The position numbers and the translations under genes were made by a program. The notes under the pieces are model-generated. The model ran no database searches. It saw only the letters and a program-made list of their open reading frames with translations, and was not told where the DNA came from. This document shows positions 16,250 through 25,679 of a DNA stretch of 64,000 nucleotides, piece after piece (within the stretch, counting starts at the first letter, position 1; each line of letters opens with the position of its first letter). Source of the stretch: Flavobacterium soli DSM 19725 (lineage in GTDB: Bacteria > Bacteroidota > Bacteroidia > Flavobacteriales > Flavobacteriaceae); the NCBI RefSeq assembly GCF_000422705.1, contig NZ_AUGO01000003.1:372001-436000 (forward strand), in the 5' to 3' direction.

Positions 16250-17590
16250 TTAACTGTCAAAAAGCAAGCGTTCGCCACATTGTATGTCTTTCACTTTGAA
16301 ATTGTTGTAAACCAATTGCCCGTTTACAAAAGTATGCGTTATTCTCGATTTAAAGTTATAGCCTTCAAAAGGCGACCAACCACATTTGTATAGAATATTG
16401 TCTTTCTTTACATTCCAAGGCATTCCGGGATTTACAATTGCCAAATCAGCATAATAACCTTCCTTGATAAATCCTCTTTTTTCAATCTTGAAGATTTTTG
16501 CAGGATTGTGGGCCATTTTCTCAACGATTTTCTCAACCGAAATTTTTCCTTGATGATGGGCCTCAAACATCGCCACTACTGCATGTTGCACCAATGGTCC
16601 GCCAGATGGAGCTTGCAAATAAGGCAAACTTTTTTCTTCTAAAGTATGTGGAGCATGGTCTGTGGCAATAACGTCAATTCTGTCATCAAGCAAAGCTTCC
16701 CAAAGCGCATCCCTGTCTTTTTCAGTTTTTACGGCTGGATTCCATTTGATGAAATTACCTTTTTTTGCATAATCTTCATTCGTAAACCATAAATGATGAA
16801 TGCAAACTTCGGCAGTGATTTTCTTTTCTTCCAGAGGAATTTTGTTTGTAAATAAATCCATTTCCTTTGCTGTAGAAAGGTGAAAGATGTGTAAACGTGC
16901 ACCTGTTTTCTTCGCTAGTGCAATTGCTTTTGAAGATGAAAGATAACAAGCTTCCTCACTTCTAATTAGATGATGAACTGTTGCAGGAACATCATCACCA
17001 TATTCAGCTTTGTATTTTTCAAGATTGGCTTTAATTGTGGCTTCGTCTTCACAGTGAACTGCAATTAGCATTTGTGTACTGGAAAATATTTTTTCTAGAA
17101 CTTCTTCATTGTCTACCAACATGTTTCCTGTGGAAGAGCCTAGAAACAGTTTTATTCCAGCAACATTTTTCGGATTGGTTTTCAGTACTTCTTCTAAGTT
17201 GTCGTTTGTTCCTCCCATCATAAAAGAATAGTTGGCAAACGATGTTTCGGAAGCAATCTGATATTTTTGTTCTAATAATTCCTGAGTAACGGCATTTGGA
17301 ACCGTATTAGGTTGTTCGATGAAAGAGGTAATTCCTCCGGCAACAGCGGCTCTGGATTCAGAGGCGATGTTTCCTTTGTGGGTCAATCCTGGTTCTCTAA
17401 AATGCACTTGATCGTCGATGGCACCTGGAATTAAATAATTTCCTTCGGCATCGATGATTTTTGTGGTAGATGATTTGGCACTTATACTTTCGGCTATCTC
17501 GACGATAAATTTGTCTTCGATCAACAAATCTCCTTCAAAAATAGTTCCCTCGTTTACGATTTTGGCATTCTTAATTAAAACCCTGTTCAT
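16250..17590 (-). CDS. pyrC: Dihydroorotase (class I type)
   Basis: Amidohydrolase that closes N-carbamoyl-aspartate to dihydroorotate in pyrimidine synthesis. The 446-aa product has the class I signature region DDQVHFREPGLTHKG (about 59-73), the second signature ATDHAPHTLEEK and family motifs such as FIEQPNT. In most dihydroorotases the first metal motif is HxH; here it is Gln61-Val-His63. I recall this substitution in other Bacteroidota homologues, so it is probably a lineage trait rather than decay, but a dihydroorotase-like paralogue cannot be excluded. It is 10 bp from both the DUF4296 gene downstream and the glycosyltransferase upstream. Confidence 0.85.
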   Translation of the reverse strand: MNRVLIKNAKIVNEGTIFEGDLLIEDKFIVEIAESISAKSSTTKIIDAEGNYLIPGAIDDQVHFREPGLTHKGNIASESRAAVAGGITSFIEQPNTVPNAVTQELLEQKYQIASETSFANYSFMMGGTNDNLEEVLKTNPKNVAGIKLFLGSSTGNMLVDNEEVLEKIFSSTQMLIAVHCEDEATIKANLEKYKAEYGDDVPATVHHLIRSEEACYLSSSKAIALAKKTGARLHIFHLSTAKEMDLFTNKIPLEEKKITAEVCIHHLWFTNEDYAKKGNFIKWNPAVKTEKDRDALWEALLDDRIDVIATDHAPHTLEEKSLPYLQAPSGGPLVQHAVVAMFEAHHQGKISVEKIVEKMAHNPAKIFKIEKRGFIKEGYYADLAIVNPGMPWNVKKDNILYKCGWSPFEGYNFKSRITHTFVNGQLVYNNFKVKDIQCGERLLFDS

Positions 17591-17600
17591 TTTTCTTTTT

Positions 17601-18326
17601 CTATAATCGATTAAATAACTGTCGTATTCTTAGAGAAATTACTCCCAAAACGGCTTCTTTTATAATGGAGCCGCTCATCTTGGATTGTCCTTTTGCCCTG
17701 TCTGTAAAAATAATCGGGACTTCGATGATTTCAATTTTTTTGGCGTAAGCCCTATATTTCATTTCAATCTGGAAAGCATAACCGATGAATTTTATTTTAT
17801 CAAGGTTGATGGTTTCCAAGACCTGGCGTTTGTAGCACATAAATCCCGCTGTTGCATCCTGAATTTTCATTCCGGTAATCAATCGCACATAGACGGATGC
17901 AAAATAGGAAAGCAAAACTCGGCTCAGTGGCCAGTTGACTACATTTACTCCTGTGATGTATCGTGAACCAATGGCAACATCGGCTCTTCCGAAATGGCAG
18001 GCGTCATAAAGTCGCTCTAAGTCGTGTGGATTGTGCGAAAAATCGGCATCCATCTCGAATATATAATTGTATTTGTTTGCCAAGGCCCATTTGAATCCGT
18101 GAACATAAGCGGTTCCTAGTCCTGATTTTTTTTCTCTTTGTTCGAGAAACAATCGATCAGGGAATTCGTCTTGGAGTTCAATTACTTTCTTGGCGGTTTT
18201 GTCTGGCGAATTATCGTCAATTATGAGTATATGAAAGGGTTTGTGTAGTGAAAACACTGCTCTAATAATGCTCTCGATGTTTTCAATCTCGTTATAGGTA
18301 GGGATTATAACAATACCGTCGTTCAT
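17601..18326 (-). CDS. Polyprenol-phosphate glycosyltransferase (dolichol-phosphate mannosyltransferase type)
   Basis: GT2-family enzyme of 241 aa that transfers a sugar, typically mannose, from a nucleotide donor to a polyprenyl phosphate at the cytoplasmic membrane. Visible motifs are IIPTYNEIENI at the N-terminus, LIIDDNSPDKTA for nucleotide binding, FEMDADFSHNPHDL (the metal-binding DxD type), and IPIIFTDRAKGQSKMS near the C-terminus. There are no C-terminal membrane helices, so it is the soluble or peripheral DPM1 form. It is the first gene of the operon with dihydroorotase and DUF4296. Confidence 0.9.
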   Translation of the reverse strand: MNDGIVIIPTYNEIENIESIIRAVFSLHKPFHILIIDDNSPDKTAKKVIELQDEFPDRLFLEQREKKSGLGTAYVHGFKWALANKYNYIFEMDADFSHNPHDLERLYDACHFGRADVAIGSRYITGVNVVNWPLSRVLLSYFASVYVRLITGMKIQDATAGFMCYKRQVLETINLDKIKFIGYAFQIEMKYRAYAKKIEIIEVPIIFTDRAKGQSKMSGSIIKEAVLGVISLRIRQLFNRL

Positions 18327-18635
18327 AAACTCTTAAATTTCCACGCAAAAATAAACTTTTTATGGACGTCAGGTCTTAATTAAATTATAATAATTTTGAT
18401 TTTGATGTGATTTCGCAATGTGGGAATGATTCTGAAGGGAAAATGATTGTTTTCTAGCCCCGATTGAAGTGGAAATCCTTTTTGTTCTGGTCCAGAAGCT
18501 TCGGGACAGAACAAAAGATTGTAACGGAAAGCGGGAACAACCCCCGAAGCTTCGGGGCGAAAATGCTCAAACGATTCGCTCCAAATTATTGCGATTGAAA
18601 TTTTTTATTGCAGTTGAATTTGGTTGCTGAATTGT
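18327..18635. other. Divergent intergenic region carrying repeat copy 2
   Basis: The space between the glycosyltransferase and DUF4271 genes has no coding frame. About 125 bp next to the glycosyltransferase start are plain AT-rich DNA that must hold its promoter. The rest is the dispersed repeat at 18454-18592 followed by the DUF4271 promoter. Confidence 0.6.
18454..18592 (+). repeat. Dispersed structured repeat, copy 2
   Basis: Same block order as the copy at 2549-2677: CTAGCCCCGA, GAAGTGGAAATCC, a hairpin, GGAAAGCGGGAA, CCCCGAAGCTTCGGGG, then CGATTCGCTCC. The hairpin arms here are CTTTTTGTTCTG and CAGAACAAAAG. These differ from copy 1 but remain complementary, which points to selection for structure rather than sequence. 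Confidence 0.75.
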
Positions 18636-18643
18636 TATCTTTG
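18614..18643 (+). promoter_or_regulatory. Bacteroidota promoter of the DUF4271 gene
   Basis: TTG at 18614-18616 and TATCTTTG at 18636-18643 are separated by 19 nt, the ideal spacing. The ATG follows 7 nt later, so the transcript is nearly leaderless. Confidence 0.75.
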
Positions 18644-18650
18644 CGGGACT

Positions 18651-19316
18651 ATGATGGATGTTGTTTTACAGGAACGGGTTGTGGAAAGTAGGGATTGGGC
18701 TACGGTTTTGTTCGTGCTTTGTTTTGTGCTGATTGCAGTGACGCGATCTACTTTTGAGAGTAGATTTAGCGATTTTTCGAGGTTGCTTTTTTCGGACAAA
18801 TACAATAAAATCTACAAAGACAGTTCGCATTTGATGAGCTGGTTTAATATTGCACTTTTTGTGGTGCAGTTGATTTCGTTGGCTTTTTTCGCACAATTGT
18901 TATTGGCTTATTTTGGCTATGTTTCAAAAGCTGATTGGCTGATTTATATTCAAATTATCACGTTGATTGGGGTTTTTATCTTATCAAAATTTTTGATTGA
19001 GAAGATTATCTCGACCTCTTTTGGGATGGAGGAGTTTGTTGAACAATATAATTTACAAAAAGTTAACTATAGAACTTATATCTCTTTACTGTTGCTACCT
19101 GTTAATGTCTTTTTGTTTTATAATAATAATGTATCAATAATGGTAATTTATGTAATTATCGCTATTGTTTTGGTAGGAAATCTGCTAACTTATTTGAATT
19201 CCTTAAAAATCTATCAAAATCTAATTATCGGTAAGTTGTTTTATTTTATTTTATATCTTTGCGGTCTTGAAATAGCACCTTACTATTTCTTGTATTATTG
19301 GTTTACTAGAAGTTAG
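18651..19316 (+). CDS. DUF4271 integral membrane protein
   Basis: A 221-aa membrane protein with roughly five to six hydrophobic segments, for example VLFVLCFVLIAVTRS, FNIALFVVQLISLAFF and IYIQIITLIGVFIL. The pattern matches DUF4271, a Bacteroidota family of unknown function normally found just before uroporphyrinogen-III synthase, as here (20 bp gap). I start at the ATG at 18651 because a good promoter ends 7 nt before it; the frame opens earlier at a TTG at 18624. It is probably cotranscribed with hemD. Confidence 0.85.
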   Translation: MMDVVLQERVVESRDWATVLFVLCFVLIAVTRSTFESRFSDFSRLLFSDKYNKIYKDSSHLMSWFNIALFVVQLISLAFFAQLLLAYFGYVSKADWLIYIQIITLIGVFILSKFLIEKIISTSFGMEEFVEQYNLQKVNYRTYISLLLLPVNVFLFYNNNVSIMVIYVIIAIVLVGNLLTYLNSLKIYQNLIIGKLFYFILYLCGLEIAPYYFLYYWFTRS

Positions 19317-19336
19317 AGCATTAGAAAATATCAAAT

Positions 19337-20089
19337 ATGAAAGTGAAAACAATTTTGGTGTCGCAACCGGAGCCTAAAGTAGAAAATTCACCTTACTTTG
19401 AGTTACAACAAAAGCATAAAGTAAAAATTGATTTCAGGCCTTTTATACACGTTGAAGGCGTTAGTGCAAAGGATGTTCGACTTCAAAAAATCGACCTTAA
19501 TCACTATAGTGCAATCATCTTAACGAGCAAGAATTCAGTCGATCACTTTTTTAGAGTGGCGGATGAAATGCGATATAAAGTTCCTGAAGATTTAAAATAT
19601 TTTTGCCAGTCGGAAGCTGTTGCTTTTTACCTTCAAAAATATGTGGTGTATAGAAAACGTAAAATATATGTAGGTCAGAAAGACTTTGCAGATATGGCAC
19701 CTTTGATTAAAAAATATAAAGACGAGAAGTTTTTATTACCTGCTTCGGATCAATTAAATGCAGATGCTCCTCAAACTTTGAATAATTTAAAAGTGGATTG
19801 GACCGTTGCCACTTTGTATAAAACGGTAATGAGCGATTTGTCTGACTTGGCAGATGTTTATTATGATGTTTTGGCGTTTTTTAGTCCTACAGGAATAAAA
19901 TCATTGTTTATGAATTTCCCTGATTTTCAGCAAAATAATACAAGAATTGCTGTTTTTGGAAGTACGACTCAAAAAGAAGCTCTTGATCACGGTTTGAGAG
20001 TGGATATTATGGCGCCTTCTCCAGAAGCACCTTCGATGACAATGGCATTGGAAAAATATATTGCGAAAGTAAATAAGGAGACAAAATAA
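19337..20089 (+). CDS. hemD: Uroporphyrinogen-III synthase family protein
   Basis: A 250-aa HemD-type protein that would close hydroxymethylbilane into uroporphyrinogen III in heme synthesis. Typical segments are the N-terminal ILVSQPEP, AIILTSKNSVDHFF, the helix around YFCQSEAVAFYLQK, VLAFFSPTGIKSLF, and the C-terminal IAVFGSTTQKEALDHGL with PSPEAPSMTMALEKYI. HemD is poorly conserved overall, but this order of motifs is characteristic. It follows DUF4271 and ends before a strong terminator. Confidence 0.85.
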   Translation: MKVKTILVSQPEPKVENSPYFELQQKHKVKIDFRPFIHVEGVSAKDVRLQKIDLNHYSAIILTSKNSVDHFFRVADEMRYKVPEDLKYFCQSEAVAFYLQKYVVYRKRKIYVGQKDFADMAPLIKKYKDEKFLLPASDQLNADAPQTLNNLKVDWTVATLYKTVMSDLSDLADVYYDVLAFFSPTGIKSLFMNFPDFQQNNTRIAVFGSTTQKEALDHGLRVDIMAPSPEAPSMTMALEKYIAKVNKETK

Positions 20090-20401
20090 AAACTTCCTTT
20101 TGAGTATAACAAGAGTCTTGCAATTTGTAAGGCTCTTTTTTTTGTACCTTACTATTTTCATTTCTCCCTTCATTTTTAATCCTACGGAATAAATAATGGA
20201 CAAAACCCAAAGAACCACCTTGAAACCCTTGTAAACAAAGAAAAGTCACTTTATTTCTGTTTTTATGTCACATTAATTAGGGGGGTATATTTGATCATAC
20301 GTGTTAATTTAATGCAACTTTGGTAAAGAATTTTTGTAAACTCTGAAATTTATTCGGCAAAAATTTTTATTAACCACCTTTTAACCAAAAAATTAATATT
20401 G
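20090..20401. other. Intergenic region between hemD and the first T9SS cargo gene
   Basis: Apart from the terminator at 20112-20143, these 312 bp contain no convincing frame. The 105- and 80-codon minus-strand frames here overlap hemD and lack coding character. The last 100 bp are AT-rich and should hold the cargo gene promoter, but I found no good TAnnTTTG match. Confidence 0.5.
20112..20143 (+). terminator. Intrinsic terminator after hemD
   Basis: AGAGTCTTGCAA (20112-20123) pairs with TTGTAAGGCTCT (20125-20136) with two wobble pairs, and eight T residues follow. Confidence 0.8.
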
Positions 20402-23400
20402 ATGAAAAAAATTACTTTTAGTTTGCTACTGCTATTTGCATCAGTTTTCTTAGGATTTTCTCAGGTACCCATTGGTAACGGCACTACTATGTATGCTGGG
20501 CTACCTTTTGAACCTGTTACCCTATACACCTATTCTCAAACGATTTATCGGGCTTCGGACATGAATGCTTCAGGAACGATTACTTCTTTGAAATGGCATT
20601 TTACGGGTGTTGACAATTTAGAAAACAGTCAGGATGTGACTGTTTATTTGGCCCATACTACAAAAAATGCTTTTGAAGGTGGTGACTGGGTGTCGTTGAA
20701 TGATTTGACATTGGTATATACAGGCGGACTTGAAATTCCTGAATCAGGATGGATAGAAATTCCGTTTAATGAAGGTTTTGTCTATAACGGAACGGACAAC
20801 TTGGTGGTTGCTGTAAAGGAAAATCATCCGGGTAATGATAGCAACTATGACGAGTTTTACAATAGTGTTGGCTTGCCTGGCACTTCGTTGCTGACGACTT
20901 CACATTTTGAGGATATGAATCCTAATCCGGCTAATCCTCCATCGGGCTATGCTGTGCCACATTATCCTAATATTATTTTTGAAGGAATTACACAGACTTG
21001 CCCTACTCCATTTAATGTTCAAGCCCTTACCATTGGAACTGAAACGGCCACAATAACCTGGAATGCTCCTGTGAATGCACCAACTGGTGGTAGCCAGTAT
21101 TTTATTTCTACAAATTCTTCGCAACCTAGTGATATCATAGAGCCATCGGGAAGCATCACAACTGGAAACAGCATCGATTTGACTAACCTAGAAGCAGGTT
21201 CAACTCATTATATATGGGTCCGAAGCATTTGTGAGAATGGAATCTTTAGTCCGTGGTCATCCATGTATTCTTTTGTAACGGTTTGTCTTCCCGCAACTGA
21301 AGTTTTTGAAGACTTTTCTGGACTGGCTCCAGCACTTCCTTACTGCTGGAAAAAAATAGTAAAGGGACCAGAAATTAATGAATTTGCGAATGTCGAAATT
21401 ACCGATTATGAACCTTACATTGCAAGATTAAGCAATGGTAACGACGCTCATGAGTCTGACGAGATACTTTTGATTTCCCCAGAAATATCAAATCTAAATG
21501 CAGCAACTCATCGATTGAAATTTTCCGCTAGAGATACTGGCGGAGGTGGATCACCAATAAAATTGCAAATTGTTACTTTGAGTGAAAATACTCCTGAAGC
21601 AACCTACACTGATTTCTTTGAAATTGACACTGAAAGCTCTTTTGACAATACGGACTATGTAGTTGACTTTACTTCATATGAAGGAACAGACAAATACATT
21701 GGATTTAAGCTTGATGCCACAGATTGGGGATCTATCGTATGGATTGATGATGTAAAATGGGAACCCATCCCTCCTTGCCCAGATATTGATCTAGCAACCA
21801 TTGAAATCGACCCACTTTCTATTACTGAAAATACGGCTACTGTATCCTGGAGTAACGATGTTGGTGAAAGCTATGAGGTTTCGTATGGTGTATTGACTGT
21901 TACTGATCCAAATACAGGAACTATCGTTGCAACAGATGAAGGAACTAAAGAATTAACAGGATTAGCTCCTGATACTGAATATAAAGTTTGGGTTCGCTCC
22001 ATTTGCACAGAAGGAAATGGGCACTGGATTGGTCCAAAAACCTTCAAAAGCGAATGTGTTGGAGTTGATACTCTAAACGAAAACTTTGATGCTTCTACAG
22101 AACTTCCACAATGTTGGTCGAGTATCATCAGCGGACCAACTTTAGGAAATCCTACTGTTTATATTGCTGGAATTGATTGGGTTTCATTCTCCGATCCAAA
22201 TGCAGCCAGTCTCGGAAGTGGTTATTCTGACACGGATGGACAAGATGATATCATTTTGGTAACACCTAAACTTTCTAACTTGGGAGCTGGAACACATCGT
22301 TTTAAATTCCGTTCCTATTCTGGAGGTTCTTCGGAAGATGATATACAAGTTGTGGTTTTGGGAAACAATAAAACATCTGATGAAATGACAGTAGTAGCAA
22401 CATTTACATCCTCTACTGACATGTCTGAACATATCGTTGAATTTGACACATACGAAGGAATATTAGAAACTTTTATAGGTATCCGAATGAATGCTTCTAG
22501 CCCAAGCTCTACTATTTACATAGACGATATCGTTTGGGAACCAATTCCTGCCTGTCCTGATACAGGTGTAGTTAGTATTTCTGATATCGAAATTACTACT
22601 GCAACCGTAAGCTGGACAGCAAATGACGGAGAAAGCCTTTGGCAAATTGCATATGGACCCGTCACTGCAACCGATCCTGAAACGCAAACCCTTTTCACCA
22701 CTACTACATTAGACGAGGATGCAATGATTGCAAGTGGAAACTTGACCGAACTTCTCGAAAACACCGAATATAAAGTATGGGTGAGAACCATGTGTGGAGA
22801 GGCAGGAAACGGACAATGGTCCCTTCCTGTAACATTCAAAACAGATTGTACAGCATTTACTGAATTAAGTGAAAACTTTGATGGCACTATAACGCCTGCC
22901 TTGCCAAGTTGCTGGTCTAAAATTCTAAGAGGTCCAACATTGGTAGACTATGCTGTTGTAGAAACCACACCCGTTCCTGCTGAATTAGCCGTGAGTGGCA
23001 CCCAAGTGGGAAGCATCTACAAAGGAACTTCTGGTGCCTATGATGATATGATCATGATAACGCCACAACTCTCGAACCTAAGTGCAGGAACACATCGATT
23101 GACTTTCCATGCAAACTATAGAAATTTTATTGGTGAGTTGCAAATCGGAACCTTGGACAGCAACAATCCTGATGCTGTATTCACACCTTGGCAAGACGTG
23201 GCGCTAACTACAACAATGGCCTTTTATGAAGTCGATTTTTCTACTTATGAAGGAACAGATACTTATATCGGATTAAGAATCAATACCGAATCAGTTCATA
23301 CCGCCATATTGATCGACAATTTGGCTTGGGAGCCAATTCCCGAATGTGCTCATCTTTTGAGTGTAGATGTAGTTGATATTACCGATATTGGTGCCGAAGT

Positions 23401-24850
23401 AATCTGGGAAACTCCTGGAGATGAAAGCACTTGGCAAATTGCACATGCATTAGCTTCCGTTACAAGTCCTGATGGATTGACTCCAGTTCCAGCCAATCTC
23501 AACCCGATGGCATCGCTTACTGATTTGGAAGACGGAACGCTTTATAATGTTTGGGTACGTTCAGTTTGTGGCGATGCTTTTGGAGCTTGGTTTGGACCTA
23601 TAACCTTCAAAACAGATTGTACTGCCGTTACTGCATTTAGCCAAAACTTTGACACAACTACAACACCGACAATTCCTAACTGCTGGAATGCCATCAAACG
23701 TGGCAATACATTAGATCCGCAAGCCGTTATCGAAACTAGCAGTGTTGGAGCACAATCAGCTCCAAATGTAATGGTGATTTACAAAGCAACTTCGAATGTA
23801 AATGATGATTTGATTGTTATTGCTCCAAAAATTTCGAATGCTGCTGCTGGAACACATAAACTTACTTTTAGTGCTATGATGCAAAATGGTGCAGGTGCTA
23901 CATTGCAGGTTGGAACTATGGACACCTACAGCAATGAAGGTACTTTTACTTCGTTAGAAAGTGTTGCCCCAACCTCAGCTTATCAAGATTTTGCAATTGA
24001 TTTTAGTTCTTATAGTGGTAGCGATCAATATATCGCAATTCGCATGAATTCAACAGCTTTCCATACAGTTGCCTATATTGACAATGTAGTTTGGGAACCG
24101 ATTGCTGAAGAAACCTGTGGAGCCGTAGTAGCTATCAACGAAAATTTTGATACAACAGCTGTGGATACGCTTCCGGCATGTTGGACAGAAATCATCAGAG
24201 GACCTTCGTCCGAAACTTCTATTGATGCCATTATGGTCAAACCAATAGATGGTGCTTCACTTCCTAATGCTGCAAATATTTTCAAAGGCCTCTCTGGCCC
24301 AACAGACGAGCAAATTTTGGTTTTGCCGCAAGTACTCAACCTAAGTGCAGGAACACATAAACTGAGTGTTCATTTAGCCGGACCTCCTTGTCAGATAGAA
24401 GTTGGAACATTGAACAACAATACTGAAGCTGCCGTTTTTACCCTAAAAGAAACCATAACCGTAACCAATTCTTGGACACAAACCATTGTAGATTTCACGA
24501 ACTACACAGGAACTGATTCCTATATCGGATTGCGTTTGAATCCTGGTGACTCACCTTTCGTTTCGATGTATATTGACAACGTGGTATGGTCGGCAAATCT
24601 AGCAACCTCAACATTTGACAACGATGCTTTTCGTTATTATCCAAACCCTGTAAAAGATATCTTGAATCTTTCCTACGATAAAAACATAAGCAAAGTGGCG
24701 GTTTACAACATATTAGGTCAGGAAATATTGATCAAGAATAATGTTTCAAATCAATCTCAAATTGATATGTCTCCTTTAGCCAGTGGAACATATTTAGTTA
24801 AAGTAACAGCTGATAGCACCGAAAAAACATTCAAGGTTATCAAGCAATAA
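20402..24850 (+). CDS. Large T9SS-secreted adhesin-like protein with repeated FnIII and cleaved-adhesin modules
   Basis: A 1482-aa exported surface or secreted protein. It starts with a signal peptide (LLFASVFLGFSQ). After an N-terminal beta domain, about five modules of the cleaved-adhesin/MAM-like type alternate with about four FnIII domains. Module hallmarks are ENFD...LPxCWxxIIRGP, then LSNLSAGTHRL, then Y(I)GLRxN and IDNVVWEPIP. FnIII hallmarks are TATVSW and YKVWVRSxC. The last 75 residues are a type A T9SS sorting domain (YYPNPVKDIL, then ASGTYLVKV, ending TFKVIKQ). The start is the ATG at 20402; the frame opens one codon earlier at a TTG. The ligand is unknown. Confidence 0.9.
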   Translation: MKKITFSLLLLFASVFLGFSQVPIGNGTTMYAGLPFEPVTLYTYSQTIYRASDMNASGTITSLKWHFTGVDNLENSQDVTVYLAHTTKNAFEGGDWVSLNDLTLVYTGGLEIPESGWIEIPFNEGFVYNGTDNLVVAVKENHPGNDSNYDEFYNSVGLPGTSLLTTSHFEDMNPNPANPPSGYAVPHYPNIIFEGITQTCPTPFNVQALTIGTETATITWNAPVNAPTGGSQYFISTNSSQPSDIIEPSGSITTGNSIDLTNLEAGSTHYIWVRSICENGIFSPWSSMYSFVTVCLPATEVFEDFSGLAPALPYCWKKIVKGPEINEFANVEITDYEPYIARLSNGNDAHESDEILLISPEISNLNAATHRLKFSARDTGGGGSPIKLQIVTLSENTPEATYTDFFEIDTESSFDNTDYVVDFTSYEGTDKYIGFKLDATDWGSIVWIDDVKWEPIPPCPDIDLATIEIDPLSITENTATVSWSNDVGESYEVSYGVLTVTDPNTGTIVATDEGTKELTGLAPDTEYKVWVRSICTEGNGHWIGPKTFKSECVGVDTLNENFDASTELPQCWSSIISGPTLGNPTVYIAGIDWVSFSDPNAASLGSGYSDTDGQDDIILVTPKLSNLGAGTHRFKFRSYSGGSSEDDIQVVVLGNNKTSDEMTVVATFTSSTDMSEHIVEFDTYEGILETFIGIRMNASSPSSTIYIDDIVWEPIPACPDTGVVSISDIEITTATVSWTANDGESLWQIAYGPVTATDPETQTLFTTTTLDEDAMIASGNLTELLENTEYKVWVRTMCGEAGNGQWSLPVTFKTDCTAFTELSENFDGTITPALPSCWSKILRGPTLVDYAVVETTPVPAELAVSGTQVGSIYKGTSGAYDDMIMITPQLSNLSAGTHRLTFHANYRNFIGELQIGTLDSNNPDAVFTPWQDVALTTTMAFYEVDFSTYEGTDTYIGLRINTESVHTAILIDNLAWEPIPECAHLLSVDVVDITDIGAEVIWETPGDESTWQIAHALASVTSPDGLTPVPANLNPMASLTDLEDGTLYNVWVRSVCGDAFGAWFGPITFKTDCTAVTAFSQNFDTTTTPTIPNCWNAIKRGNTLDPQAVIETSSVGAQSAPNVMVIYKATSNVNDDLIVIAPKISNAAAGTHKLTFSAMMQNGAGATLQVGTMDTYSNEGTFTSLESVAPTSAYQDFAIDFSSYSGSDQYIAIRMNSTAFHTVAYIDNVVWEPIAEETCGAVVAINENFDTTAVDTLPACWTEIIRGPSSETSIDAIMVKPIDGASLPNAANIFKGLSGPTDEQILVLPQVLNLSAGTHKLSVHLAGPPCQIEVGTLNNNTEAAVFTLKETITVTNSWTQTIVDFTNYTGTDSYIGLRLNPGDSPFVSMYIDNVVWSANLATSTFDNDAFRYYPNPVKDILNLSYDKNISKVAVYNILGQEILIKNNVSNQSQIDMSPLASGTYLVKVTADSTEKTFKVIKQ

Positions 24851-24868
24851 TTAGTTTTTTAGATTGAC

Positions 24869-24904
24869 AAAAGCCTCTGGAAGTTATCTTTCTGAGGCTT
24901 TTTA
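24869..24904. terminator. Intrinsic terminator after the adhesin-like gene
   Basis: AAAAGCCTC (24869-24877) pairs with GAGGCTTTT (24894-24902) followed by more T. The A-rich left side lets it also serve the convergent gene at 24916-25557. Confidence 0.8.
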
Positions 24905-24915
24905 TTTGGCATGAT

Positions 24916-25557
24916 TTAATCTTCTTTTTCTTTTCCAAAATCAATCAATTGCTTATTACTTGTAAAAACACCTTGAATAAATTTTTCATAATCAACATCT
25001 TGTGATTCTGTTTCTAGATTTGGTTTTTGCATAACCATTGTAATTTCTATAAAATGATCAGCTTCTTCCTCCAAATAATATTCTATATCCTGATTTTGAT
25101 AATACCTATTCCGATCCCAATAAAAATCTATTGTAAATTTTTTGATTCCTTTTGGAGCTATTTCAATTATCTTGTCTGAAATTAATTTTTCCTTGTTTTG
25201 ATCTGTGTCCAATTTCTTTTGATACCTCACCTTTAAAGAATCAATATTTAGCTCTTCAAAGTTAATTCGTTTACTATCCCACCCCGAAAAAACACTGCCA
25301 ATTTCAAGGAAAGTATTATTTTCATATATTTTGTAAAAAGGAAAATACGTACCAGAGCCACCCGTACTTGGAACTATTCCACTAGTATCATGCAAAAAAA
25401 GCAGCGGCTGATCGGTTAAATTTTCAAGATGATAATACACCTTAAAAATTCGCTCGACAGGATCTTGGTCATCAACTGAAATTGAATCAATCTTTAAGGA
25501 CAACGGCTGTGAATAAGCCGAAAGGCTAACAATAAAAACGAAAAAGTACCACTTCAC
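24916..25557 (-). CDS. Exported protein of unknown function
   Basis: A 213-aa protein with an N-terminal signal peptide (MKWYFFVFIVSLSAYSQ). The mature part is rich in Asp, Glu, Lys and Tyr and appears mostly beta (for example FKVYYHLENLTDQPLLFLHD, then KKFTIDFYWDRNRYYQ). I recognise no domain. It stands alone on the minus strand between two T9SS cargo genes, converging on the first and divergent from the second. It lacks a T9SS sorting domain, so it is probably periplasmic. Confidence 0.7.
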   Translation of the reverse strand: MKWYFFVFIVSLSAYSQPLSLKIDSISVDDQDPVERIFKVYYHLENLTDQPLLFLHDTSGIVPSTGGSGTYFPFYKIYENNTFLEIGSVFSGWDSKRINFEELNIDSLKVRYQKKLDTDQNKEKLISDKIIEIAPKGIKKFTIDFYWDRNRYYQNQDIEYYLEEEADHFIEITMVMQKPNLETESQDVDYEKFIQGVFTSNKQLIDFGKEKED

Positions 25558-25653
25558 ACCTATATTTTAAAAACCATAAAACGAAAATACTAACTCCATC
25601 AATAGTAATAACTTGTAGTATGAAATTTTATGAAAACCATAACTTTAATTCTA

Positions 25654-25661
25654 TATCTTTG
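25654..25661 (+). promoter_or_regulatory. -7 element of the second T9SS cargo gene
   Basis: TATCTTTG is a perfect TAnnTTTG match, ending 18 nt before the ATG at 25680. It lies inside the longer open frame that starts at 25620 and so favours the shorter start. Confidence 0.65.
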
Positions 25662-25679
25662 ATTATCAAAATACCTATT

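Noticed and set aside
22516..22887. Minus-strand frame of 123 codons
   Set aside because: Shadow of the repetitive T9SS adhesin gene; repeats on the sense strand create repeated open frames on the other strand.
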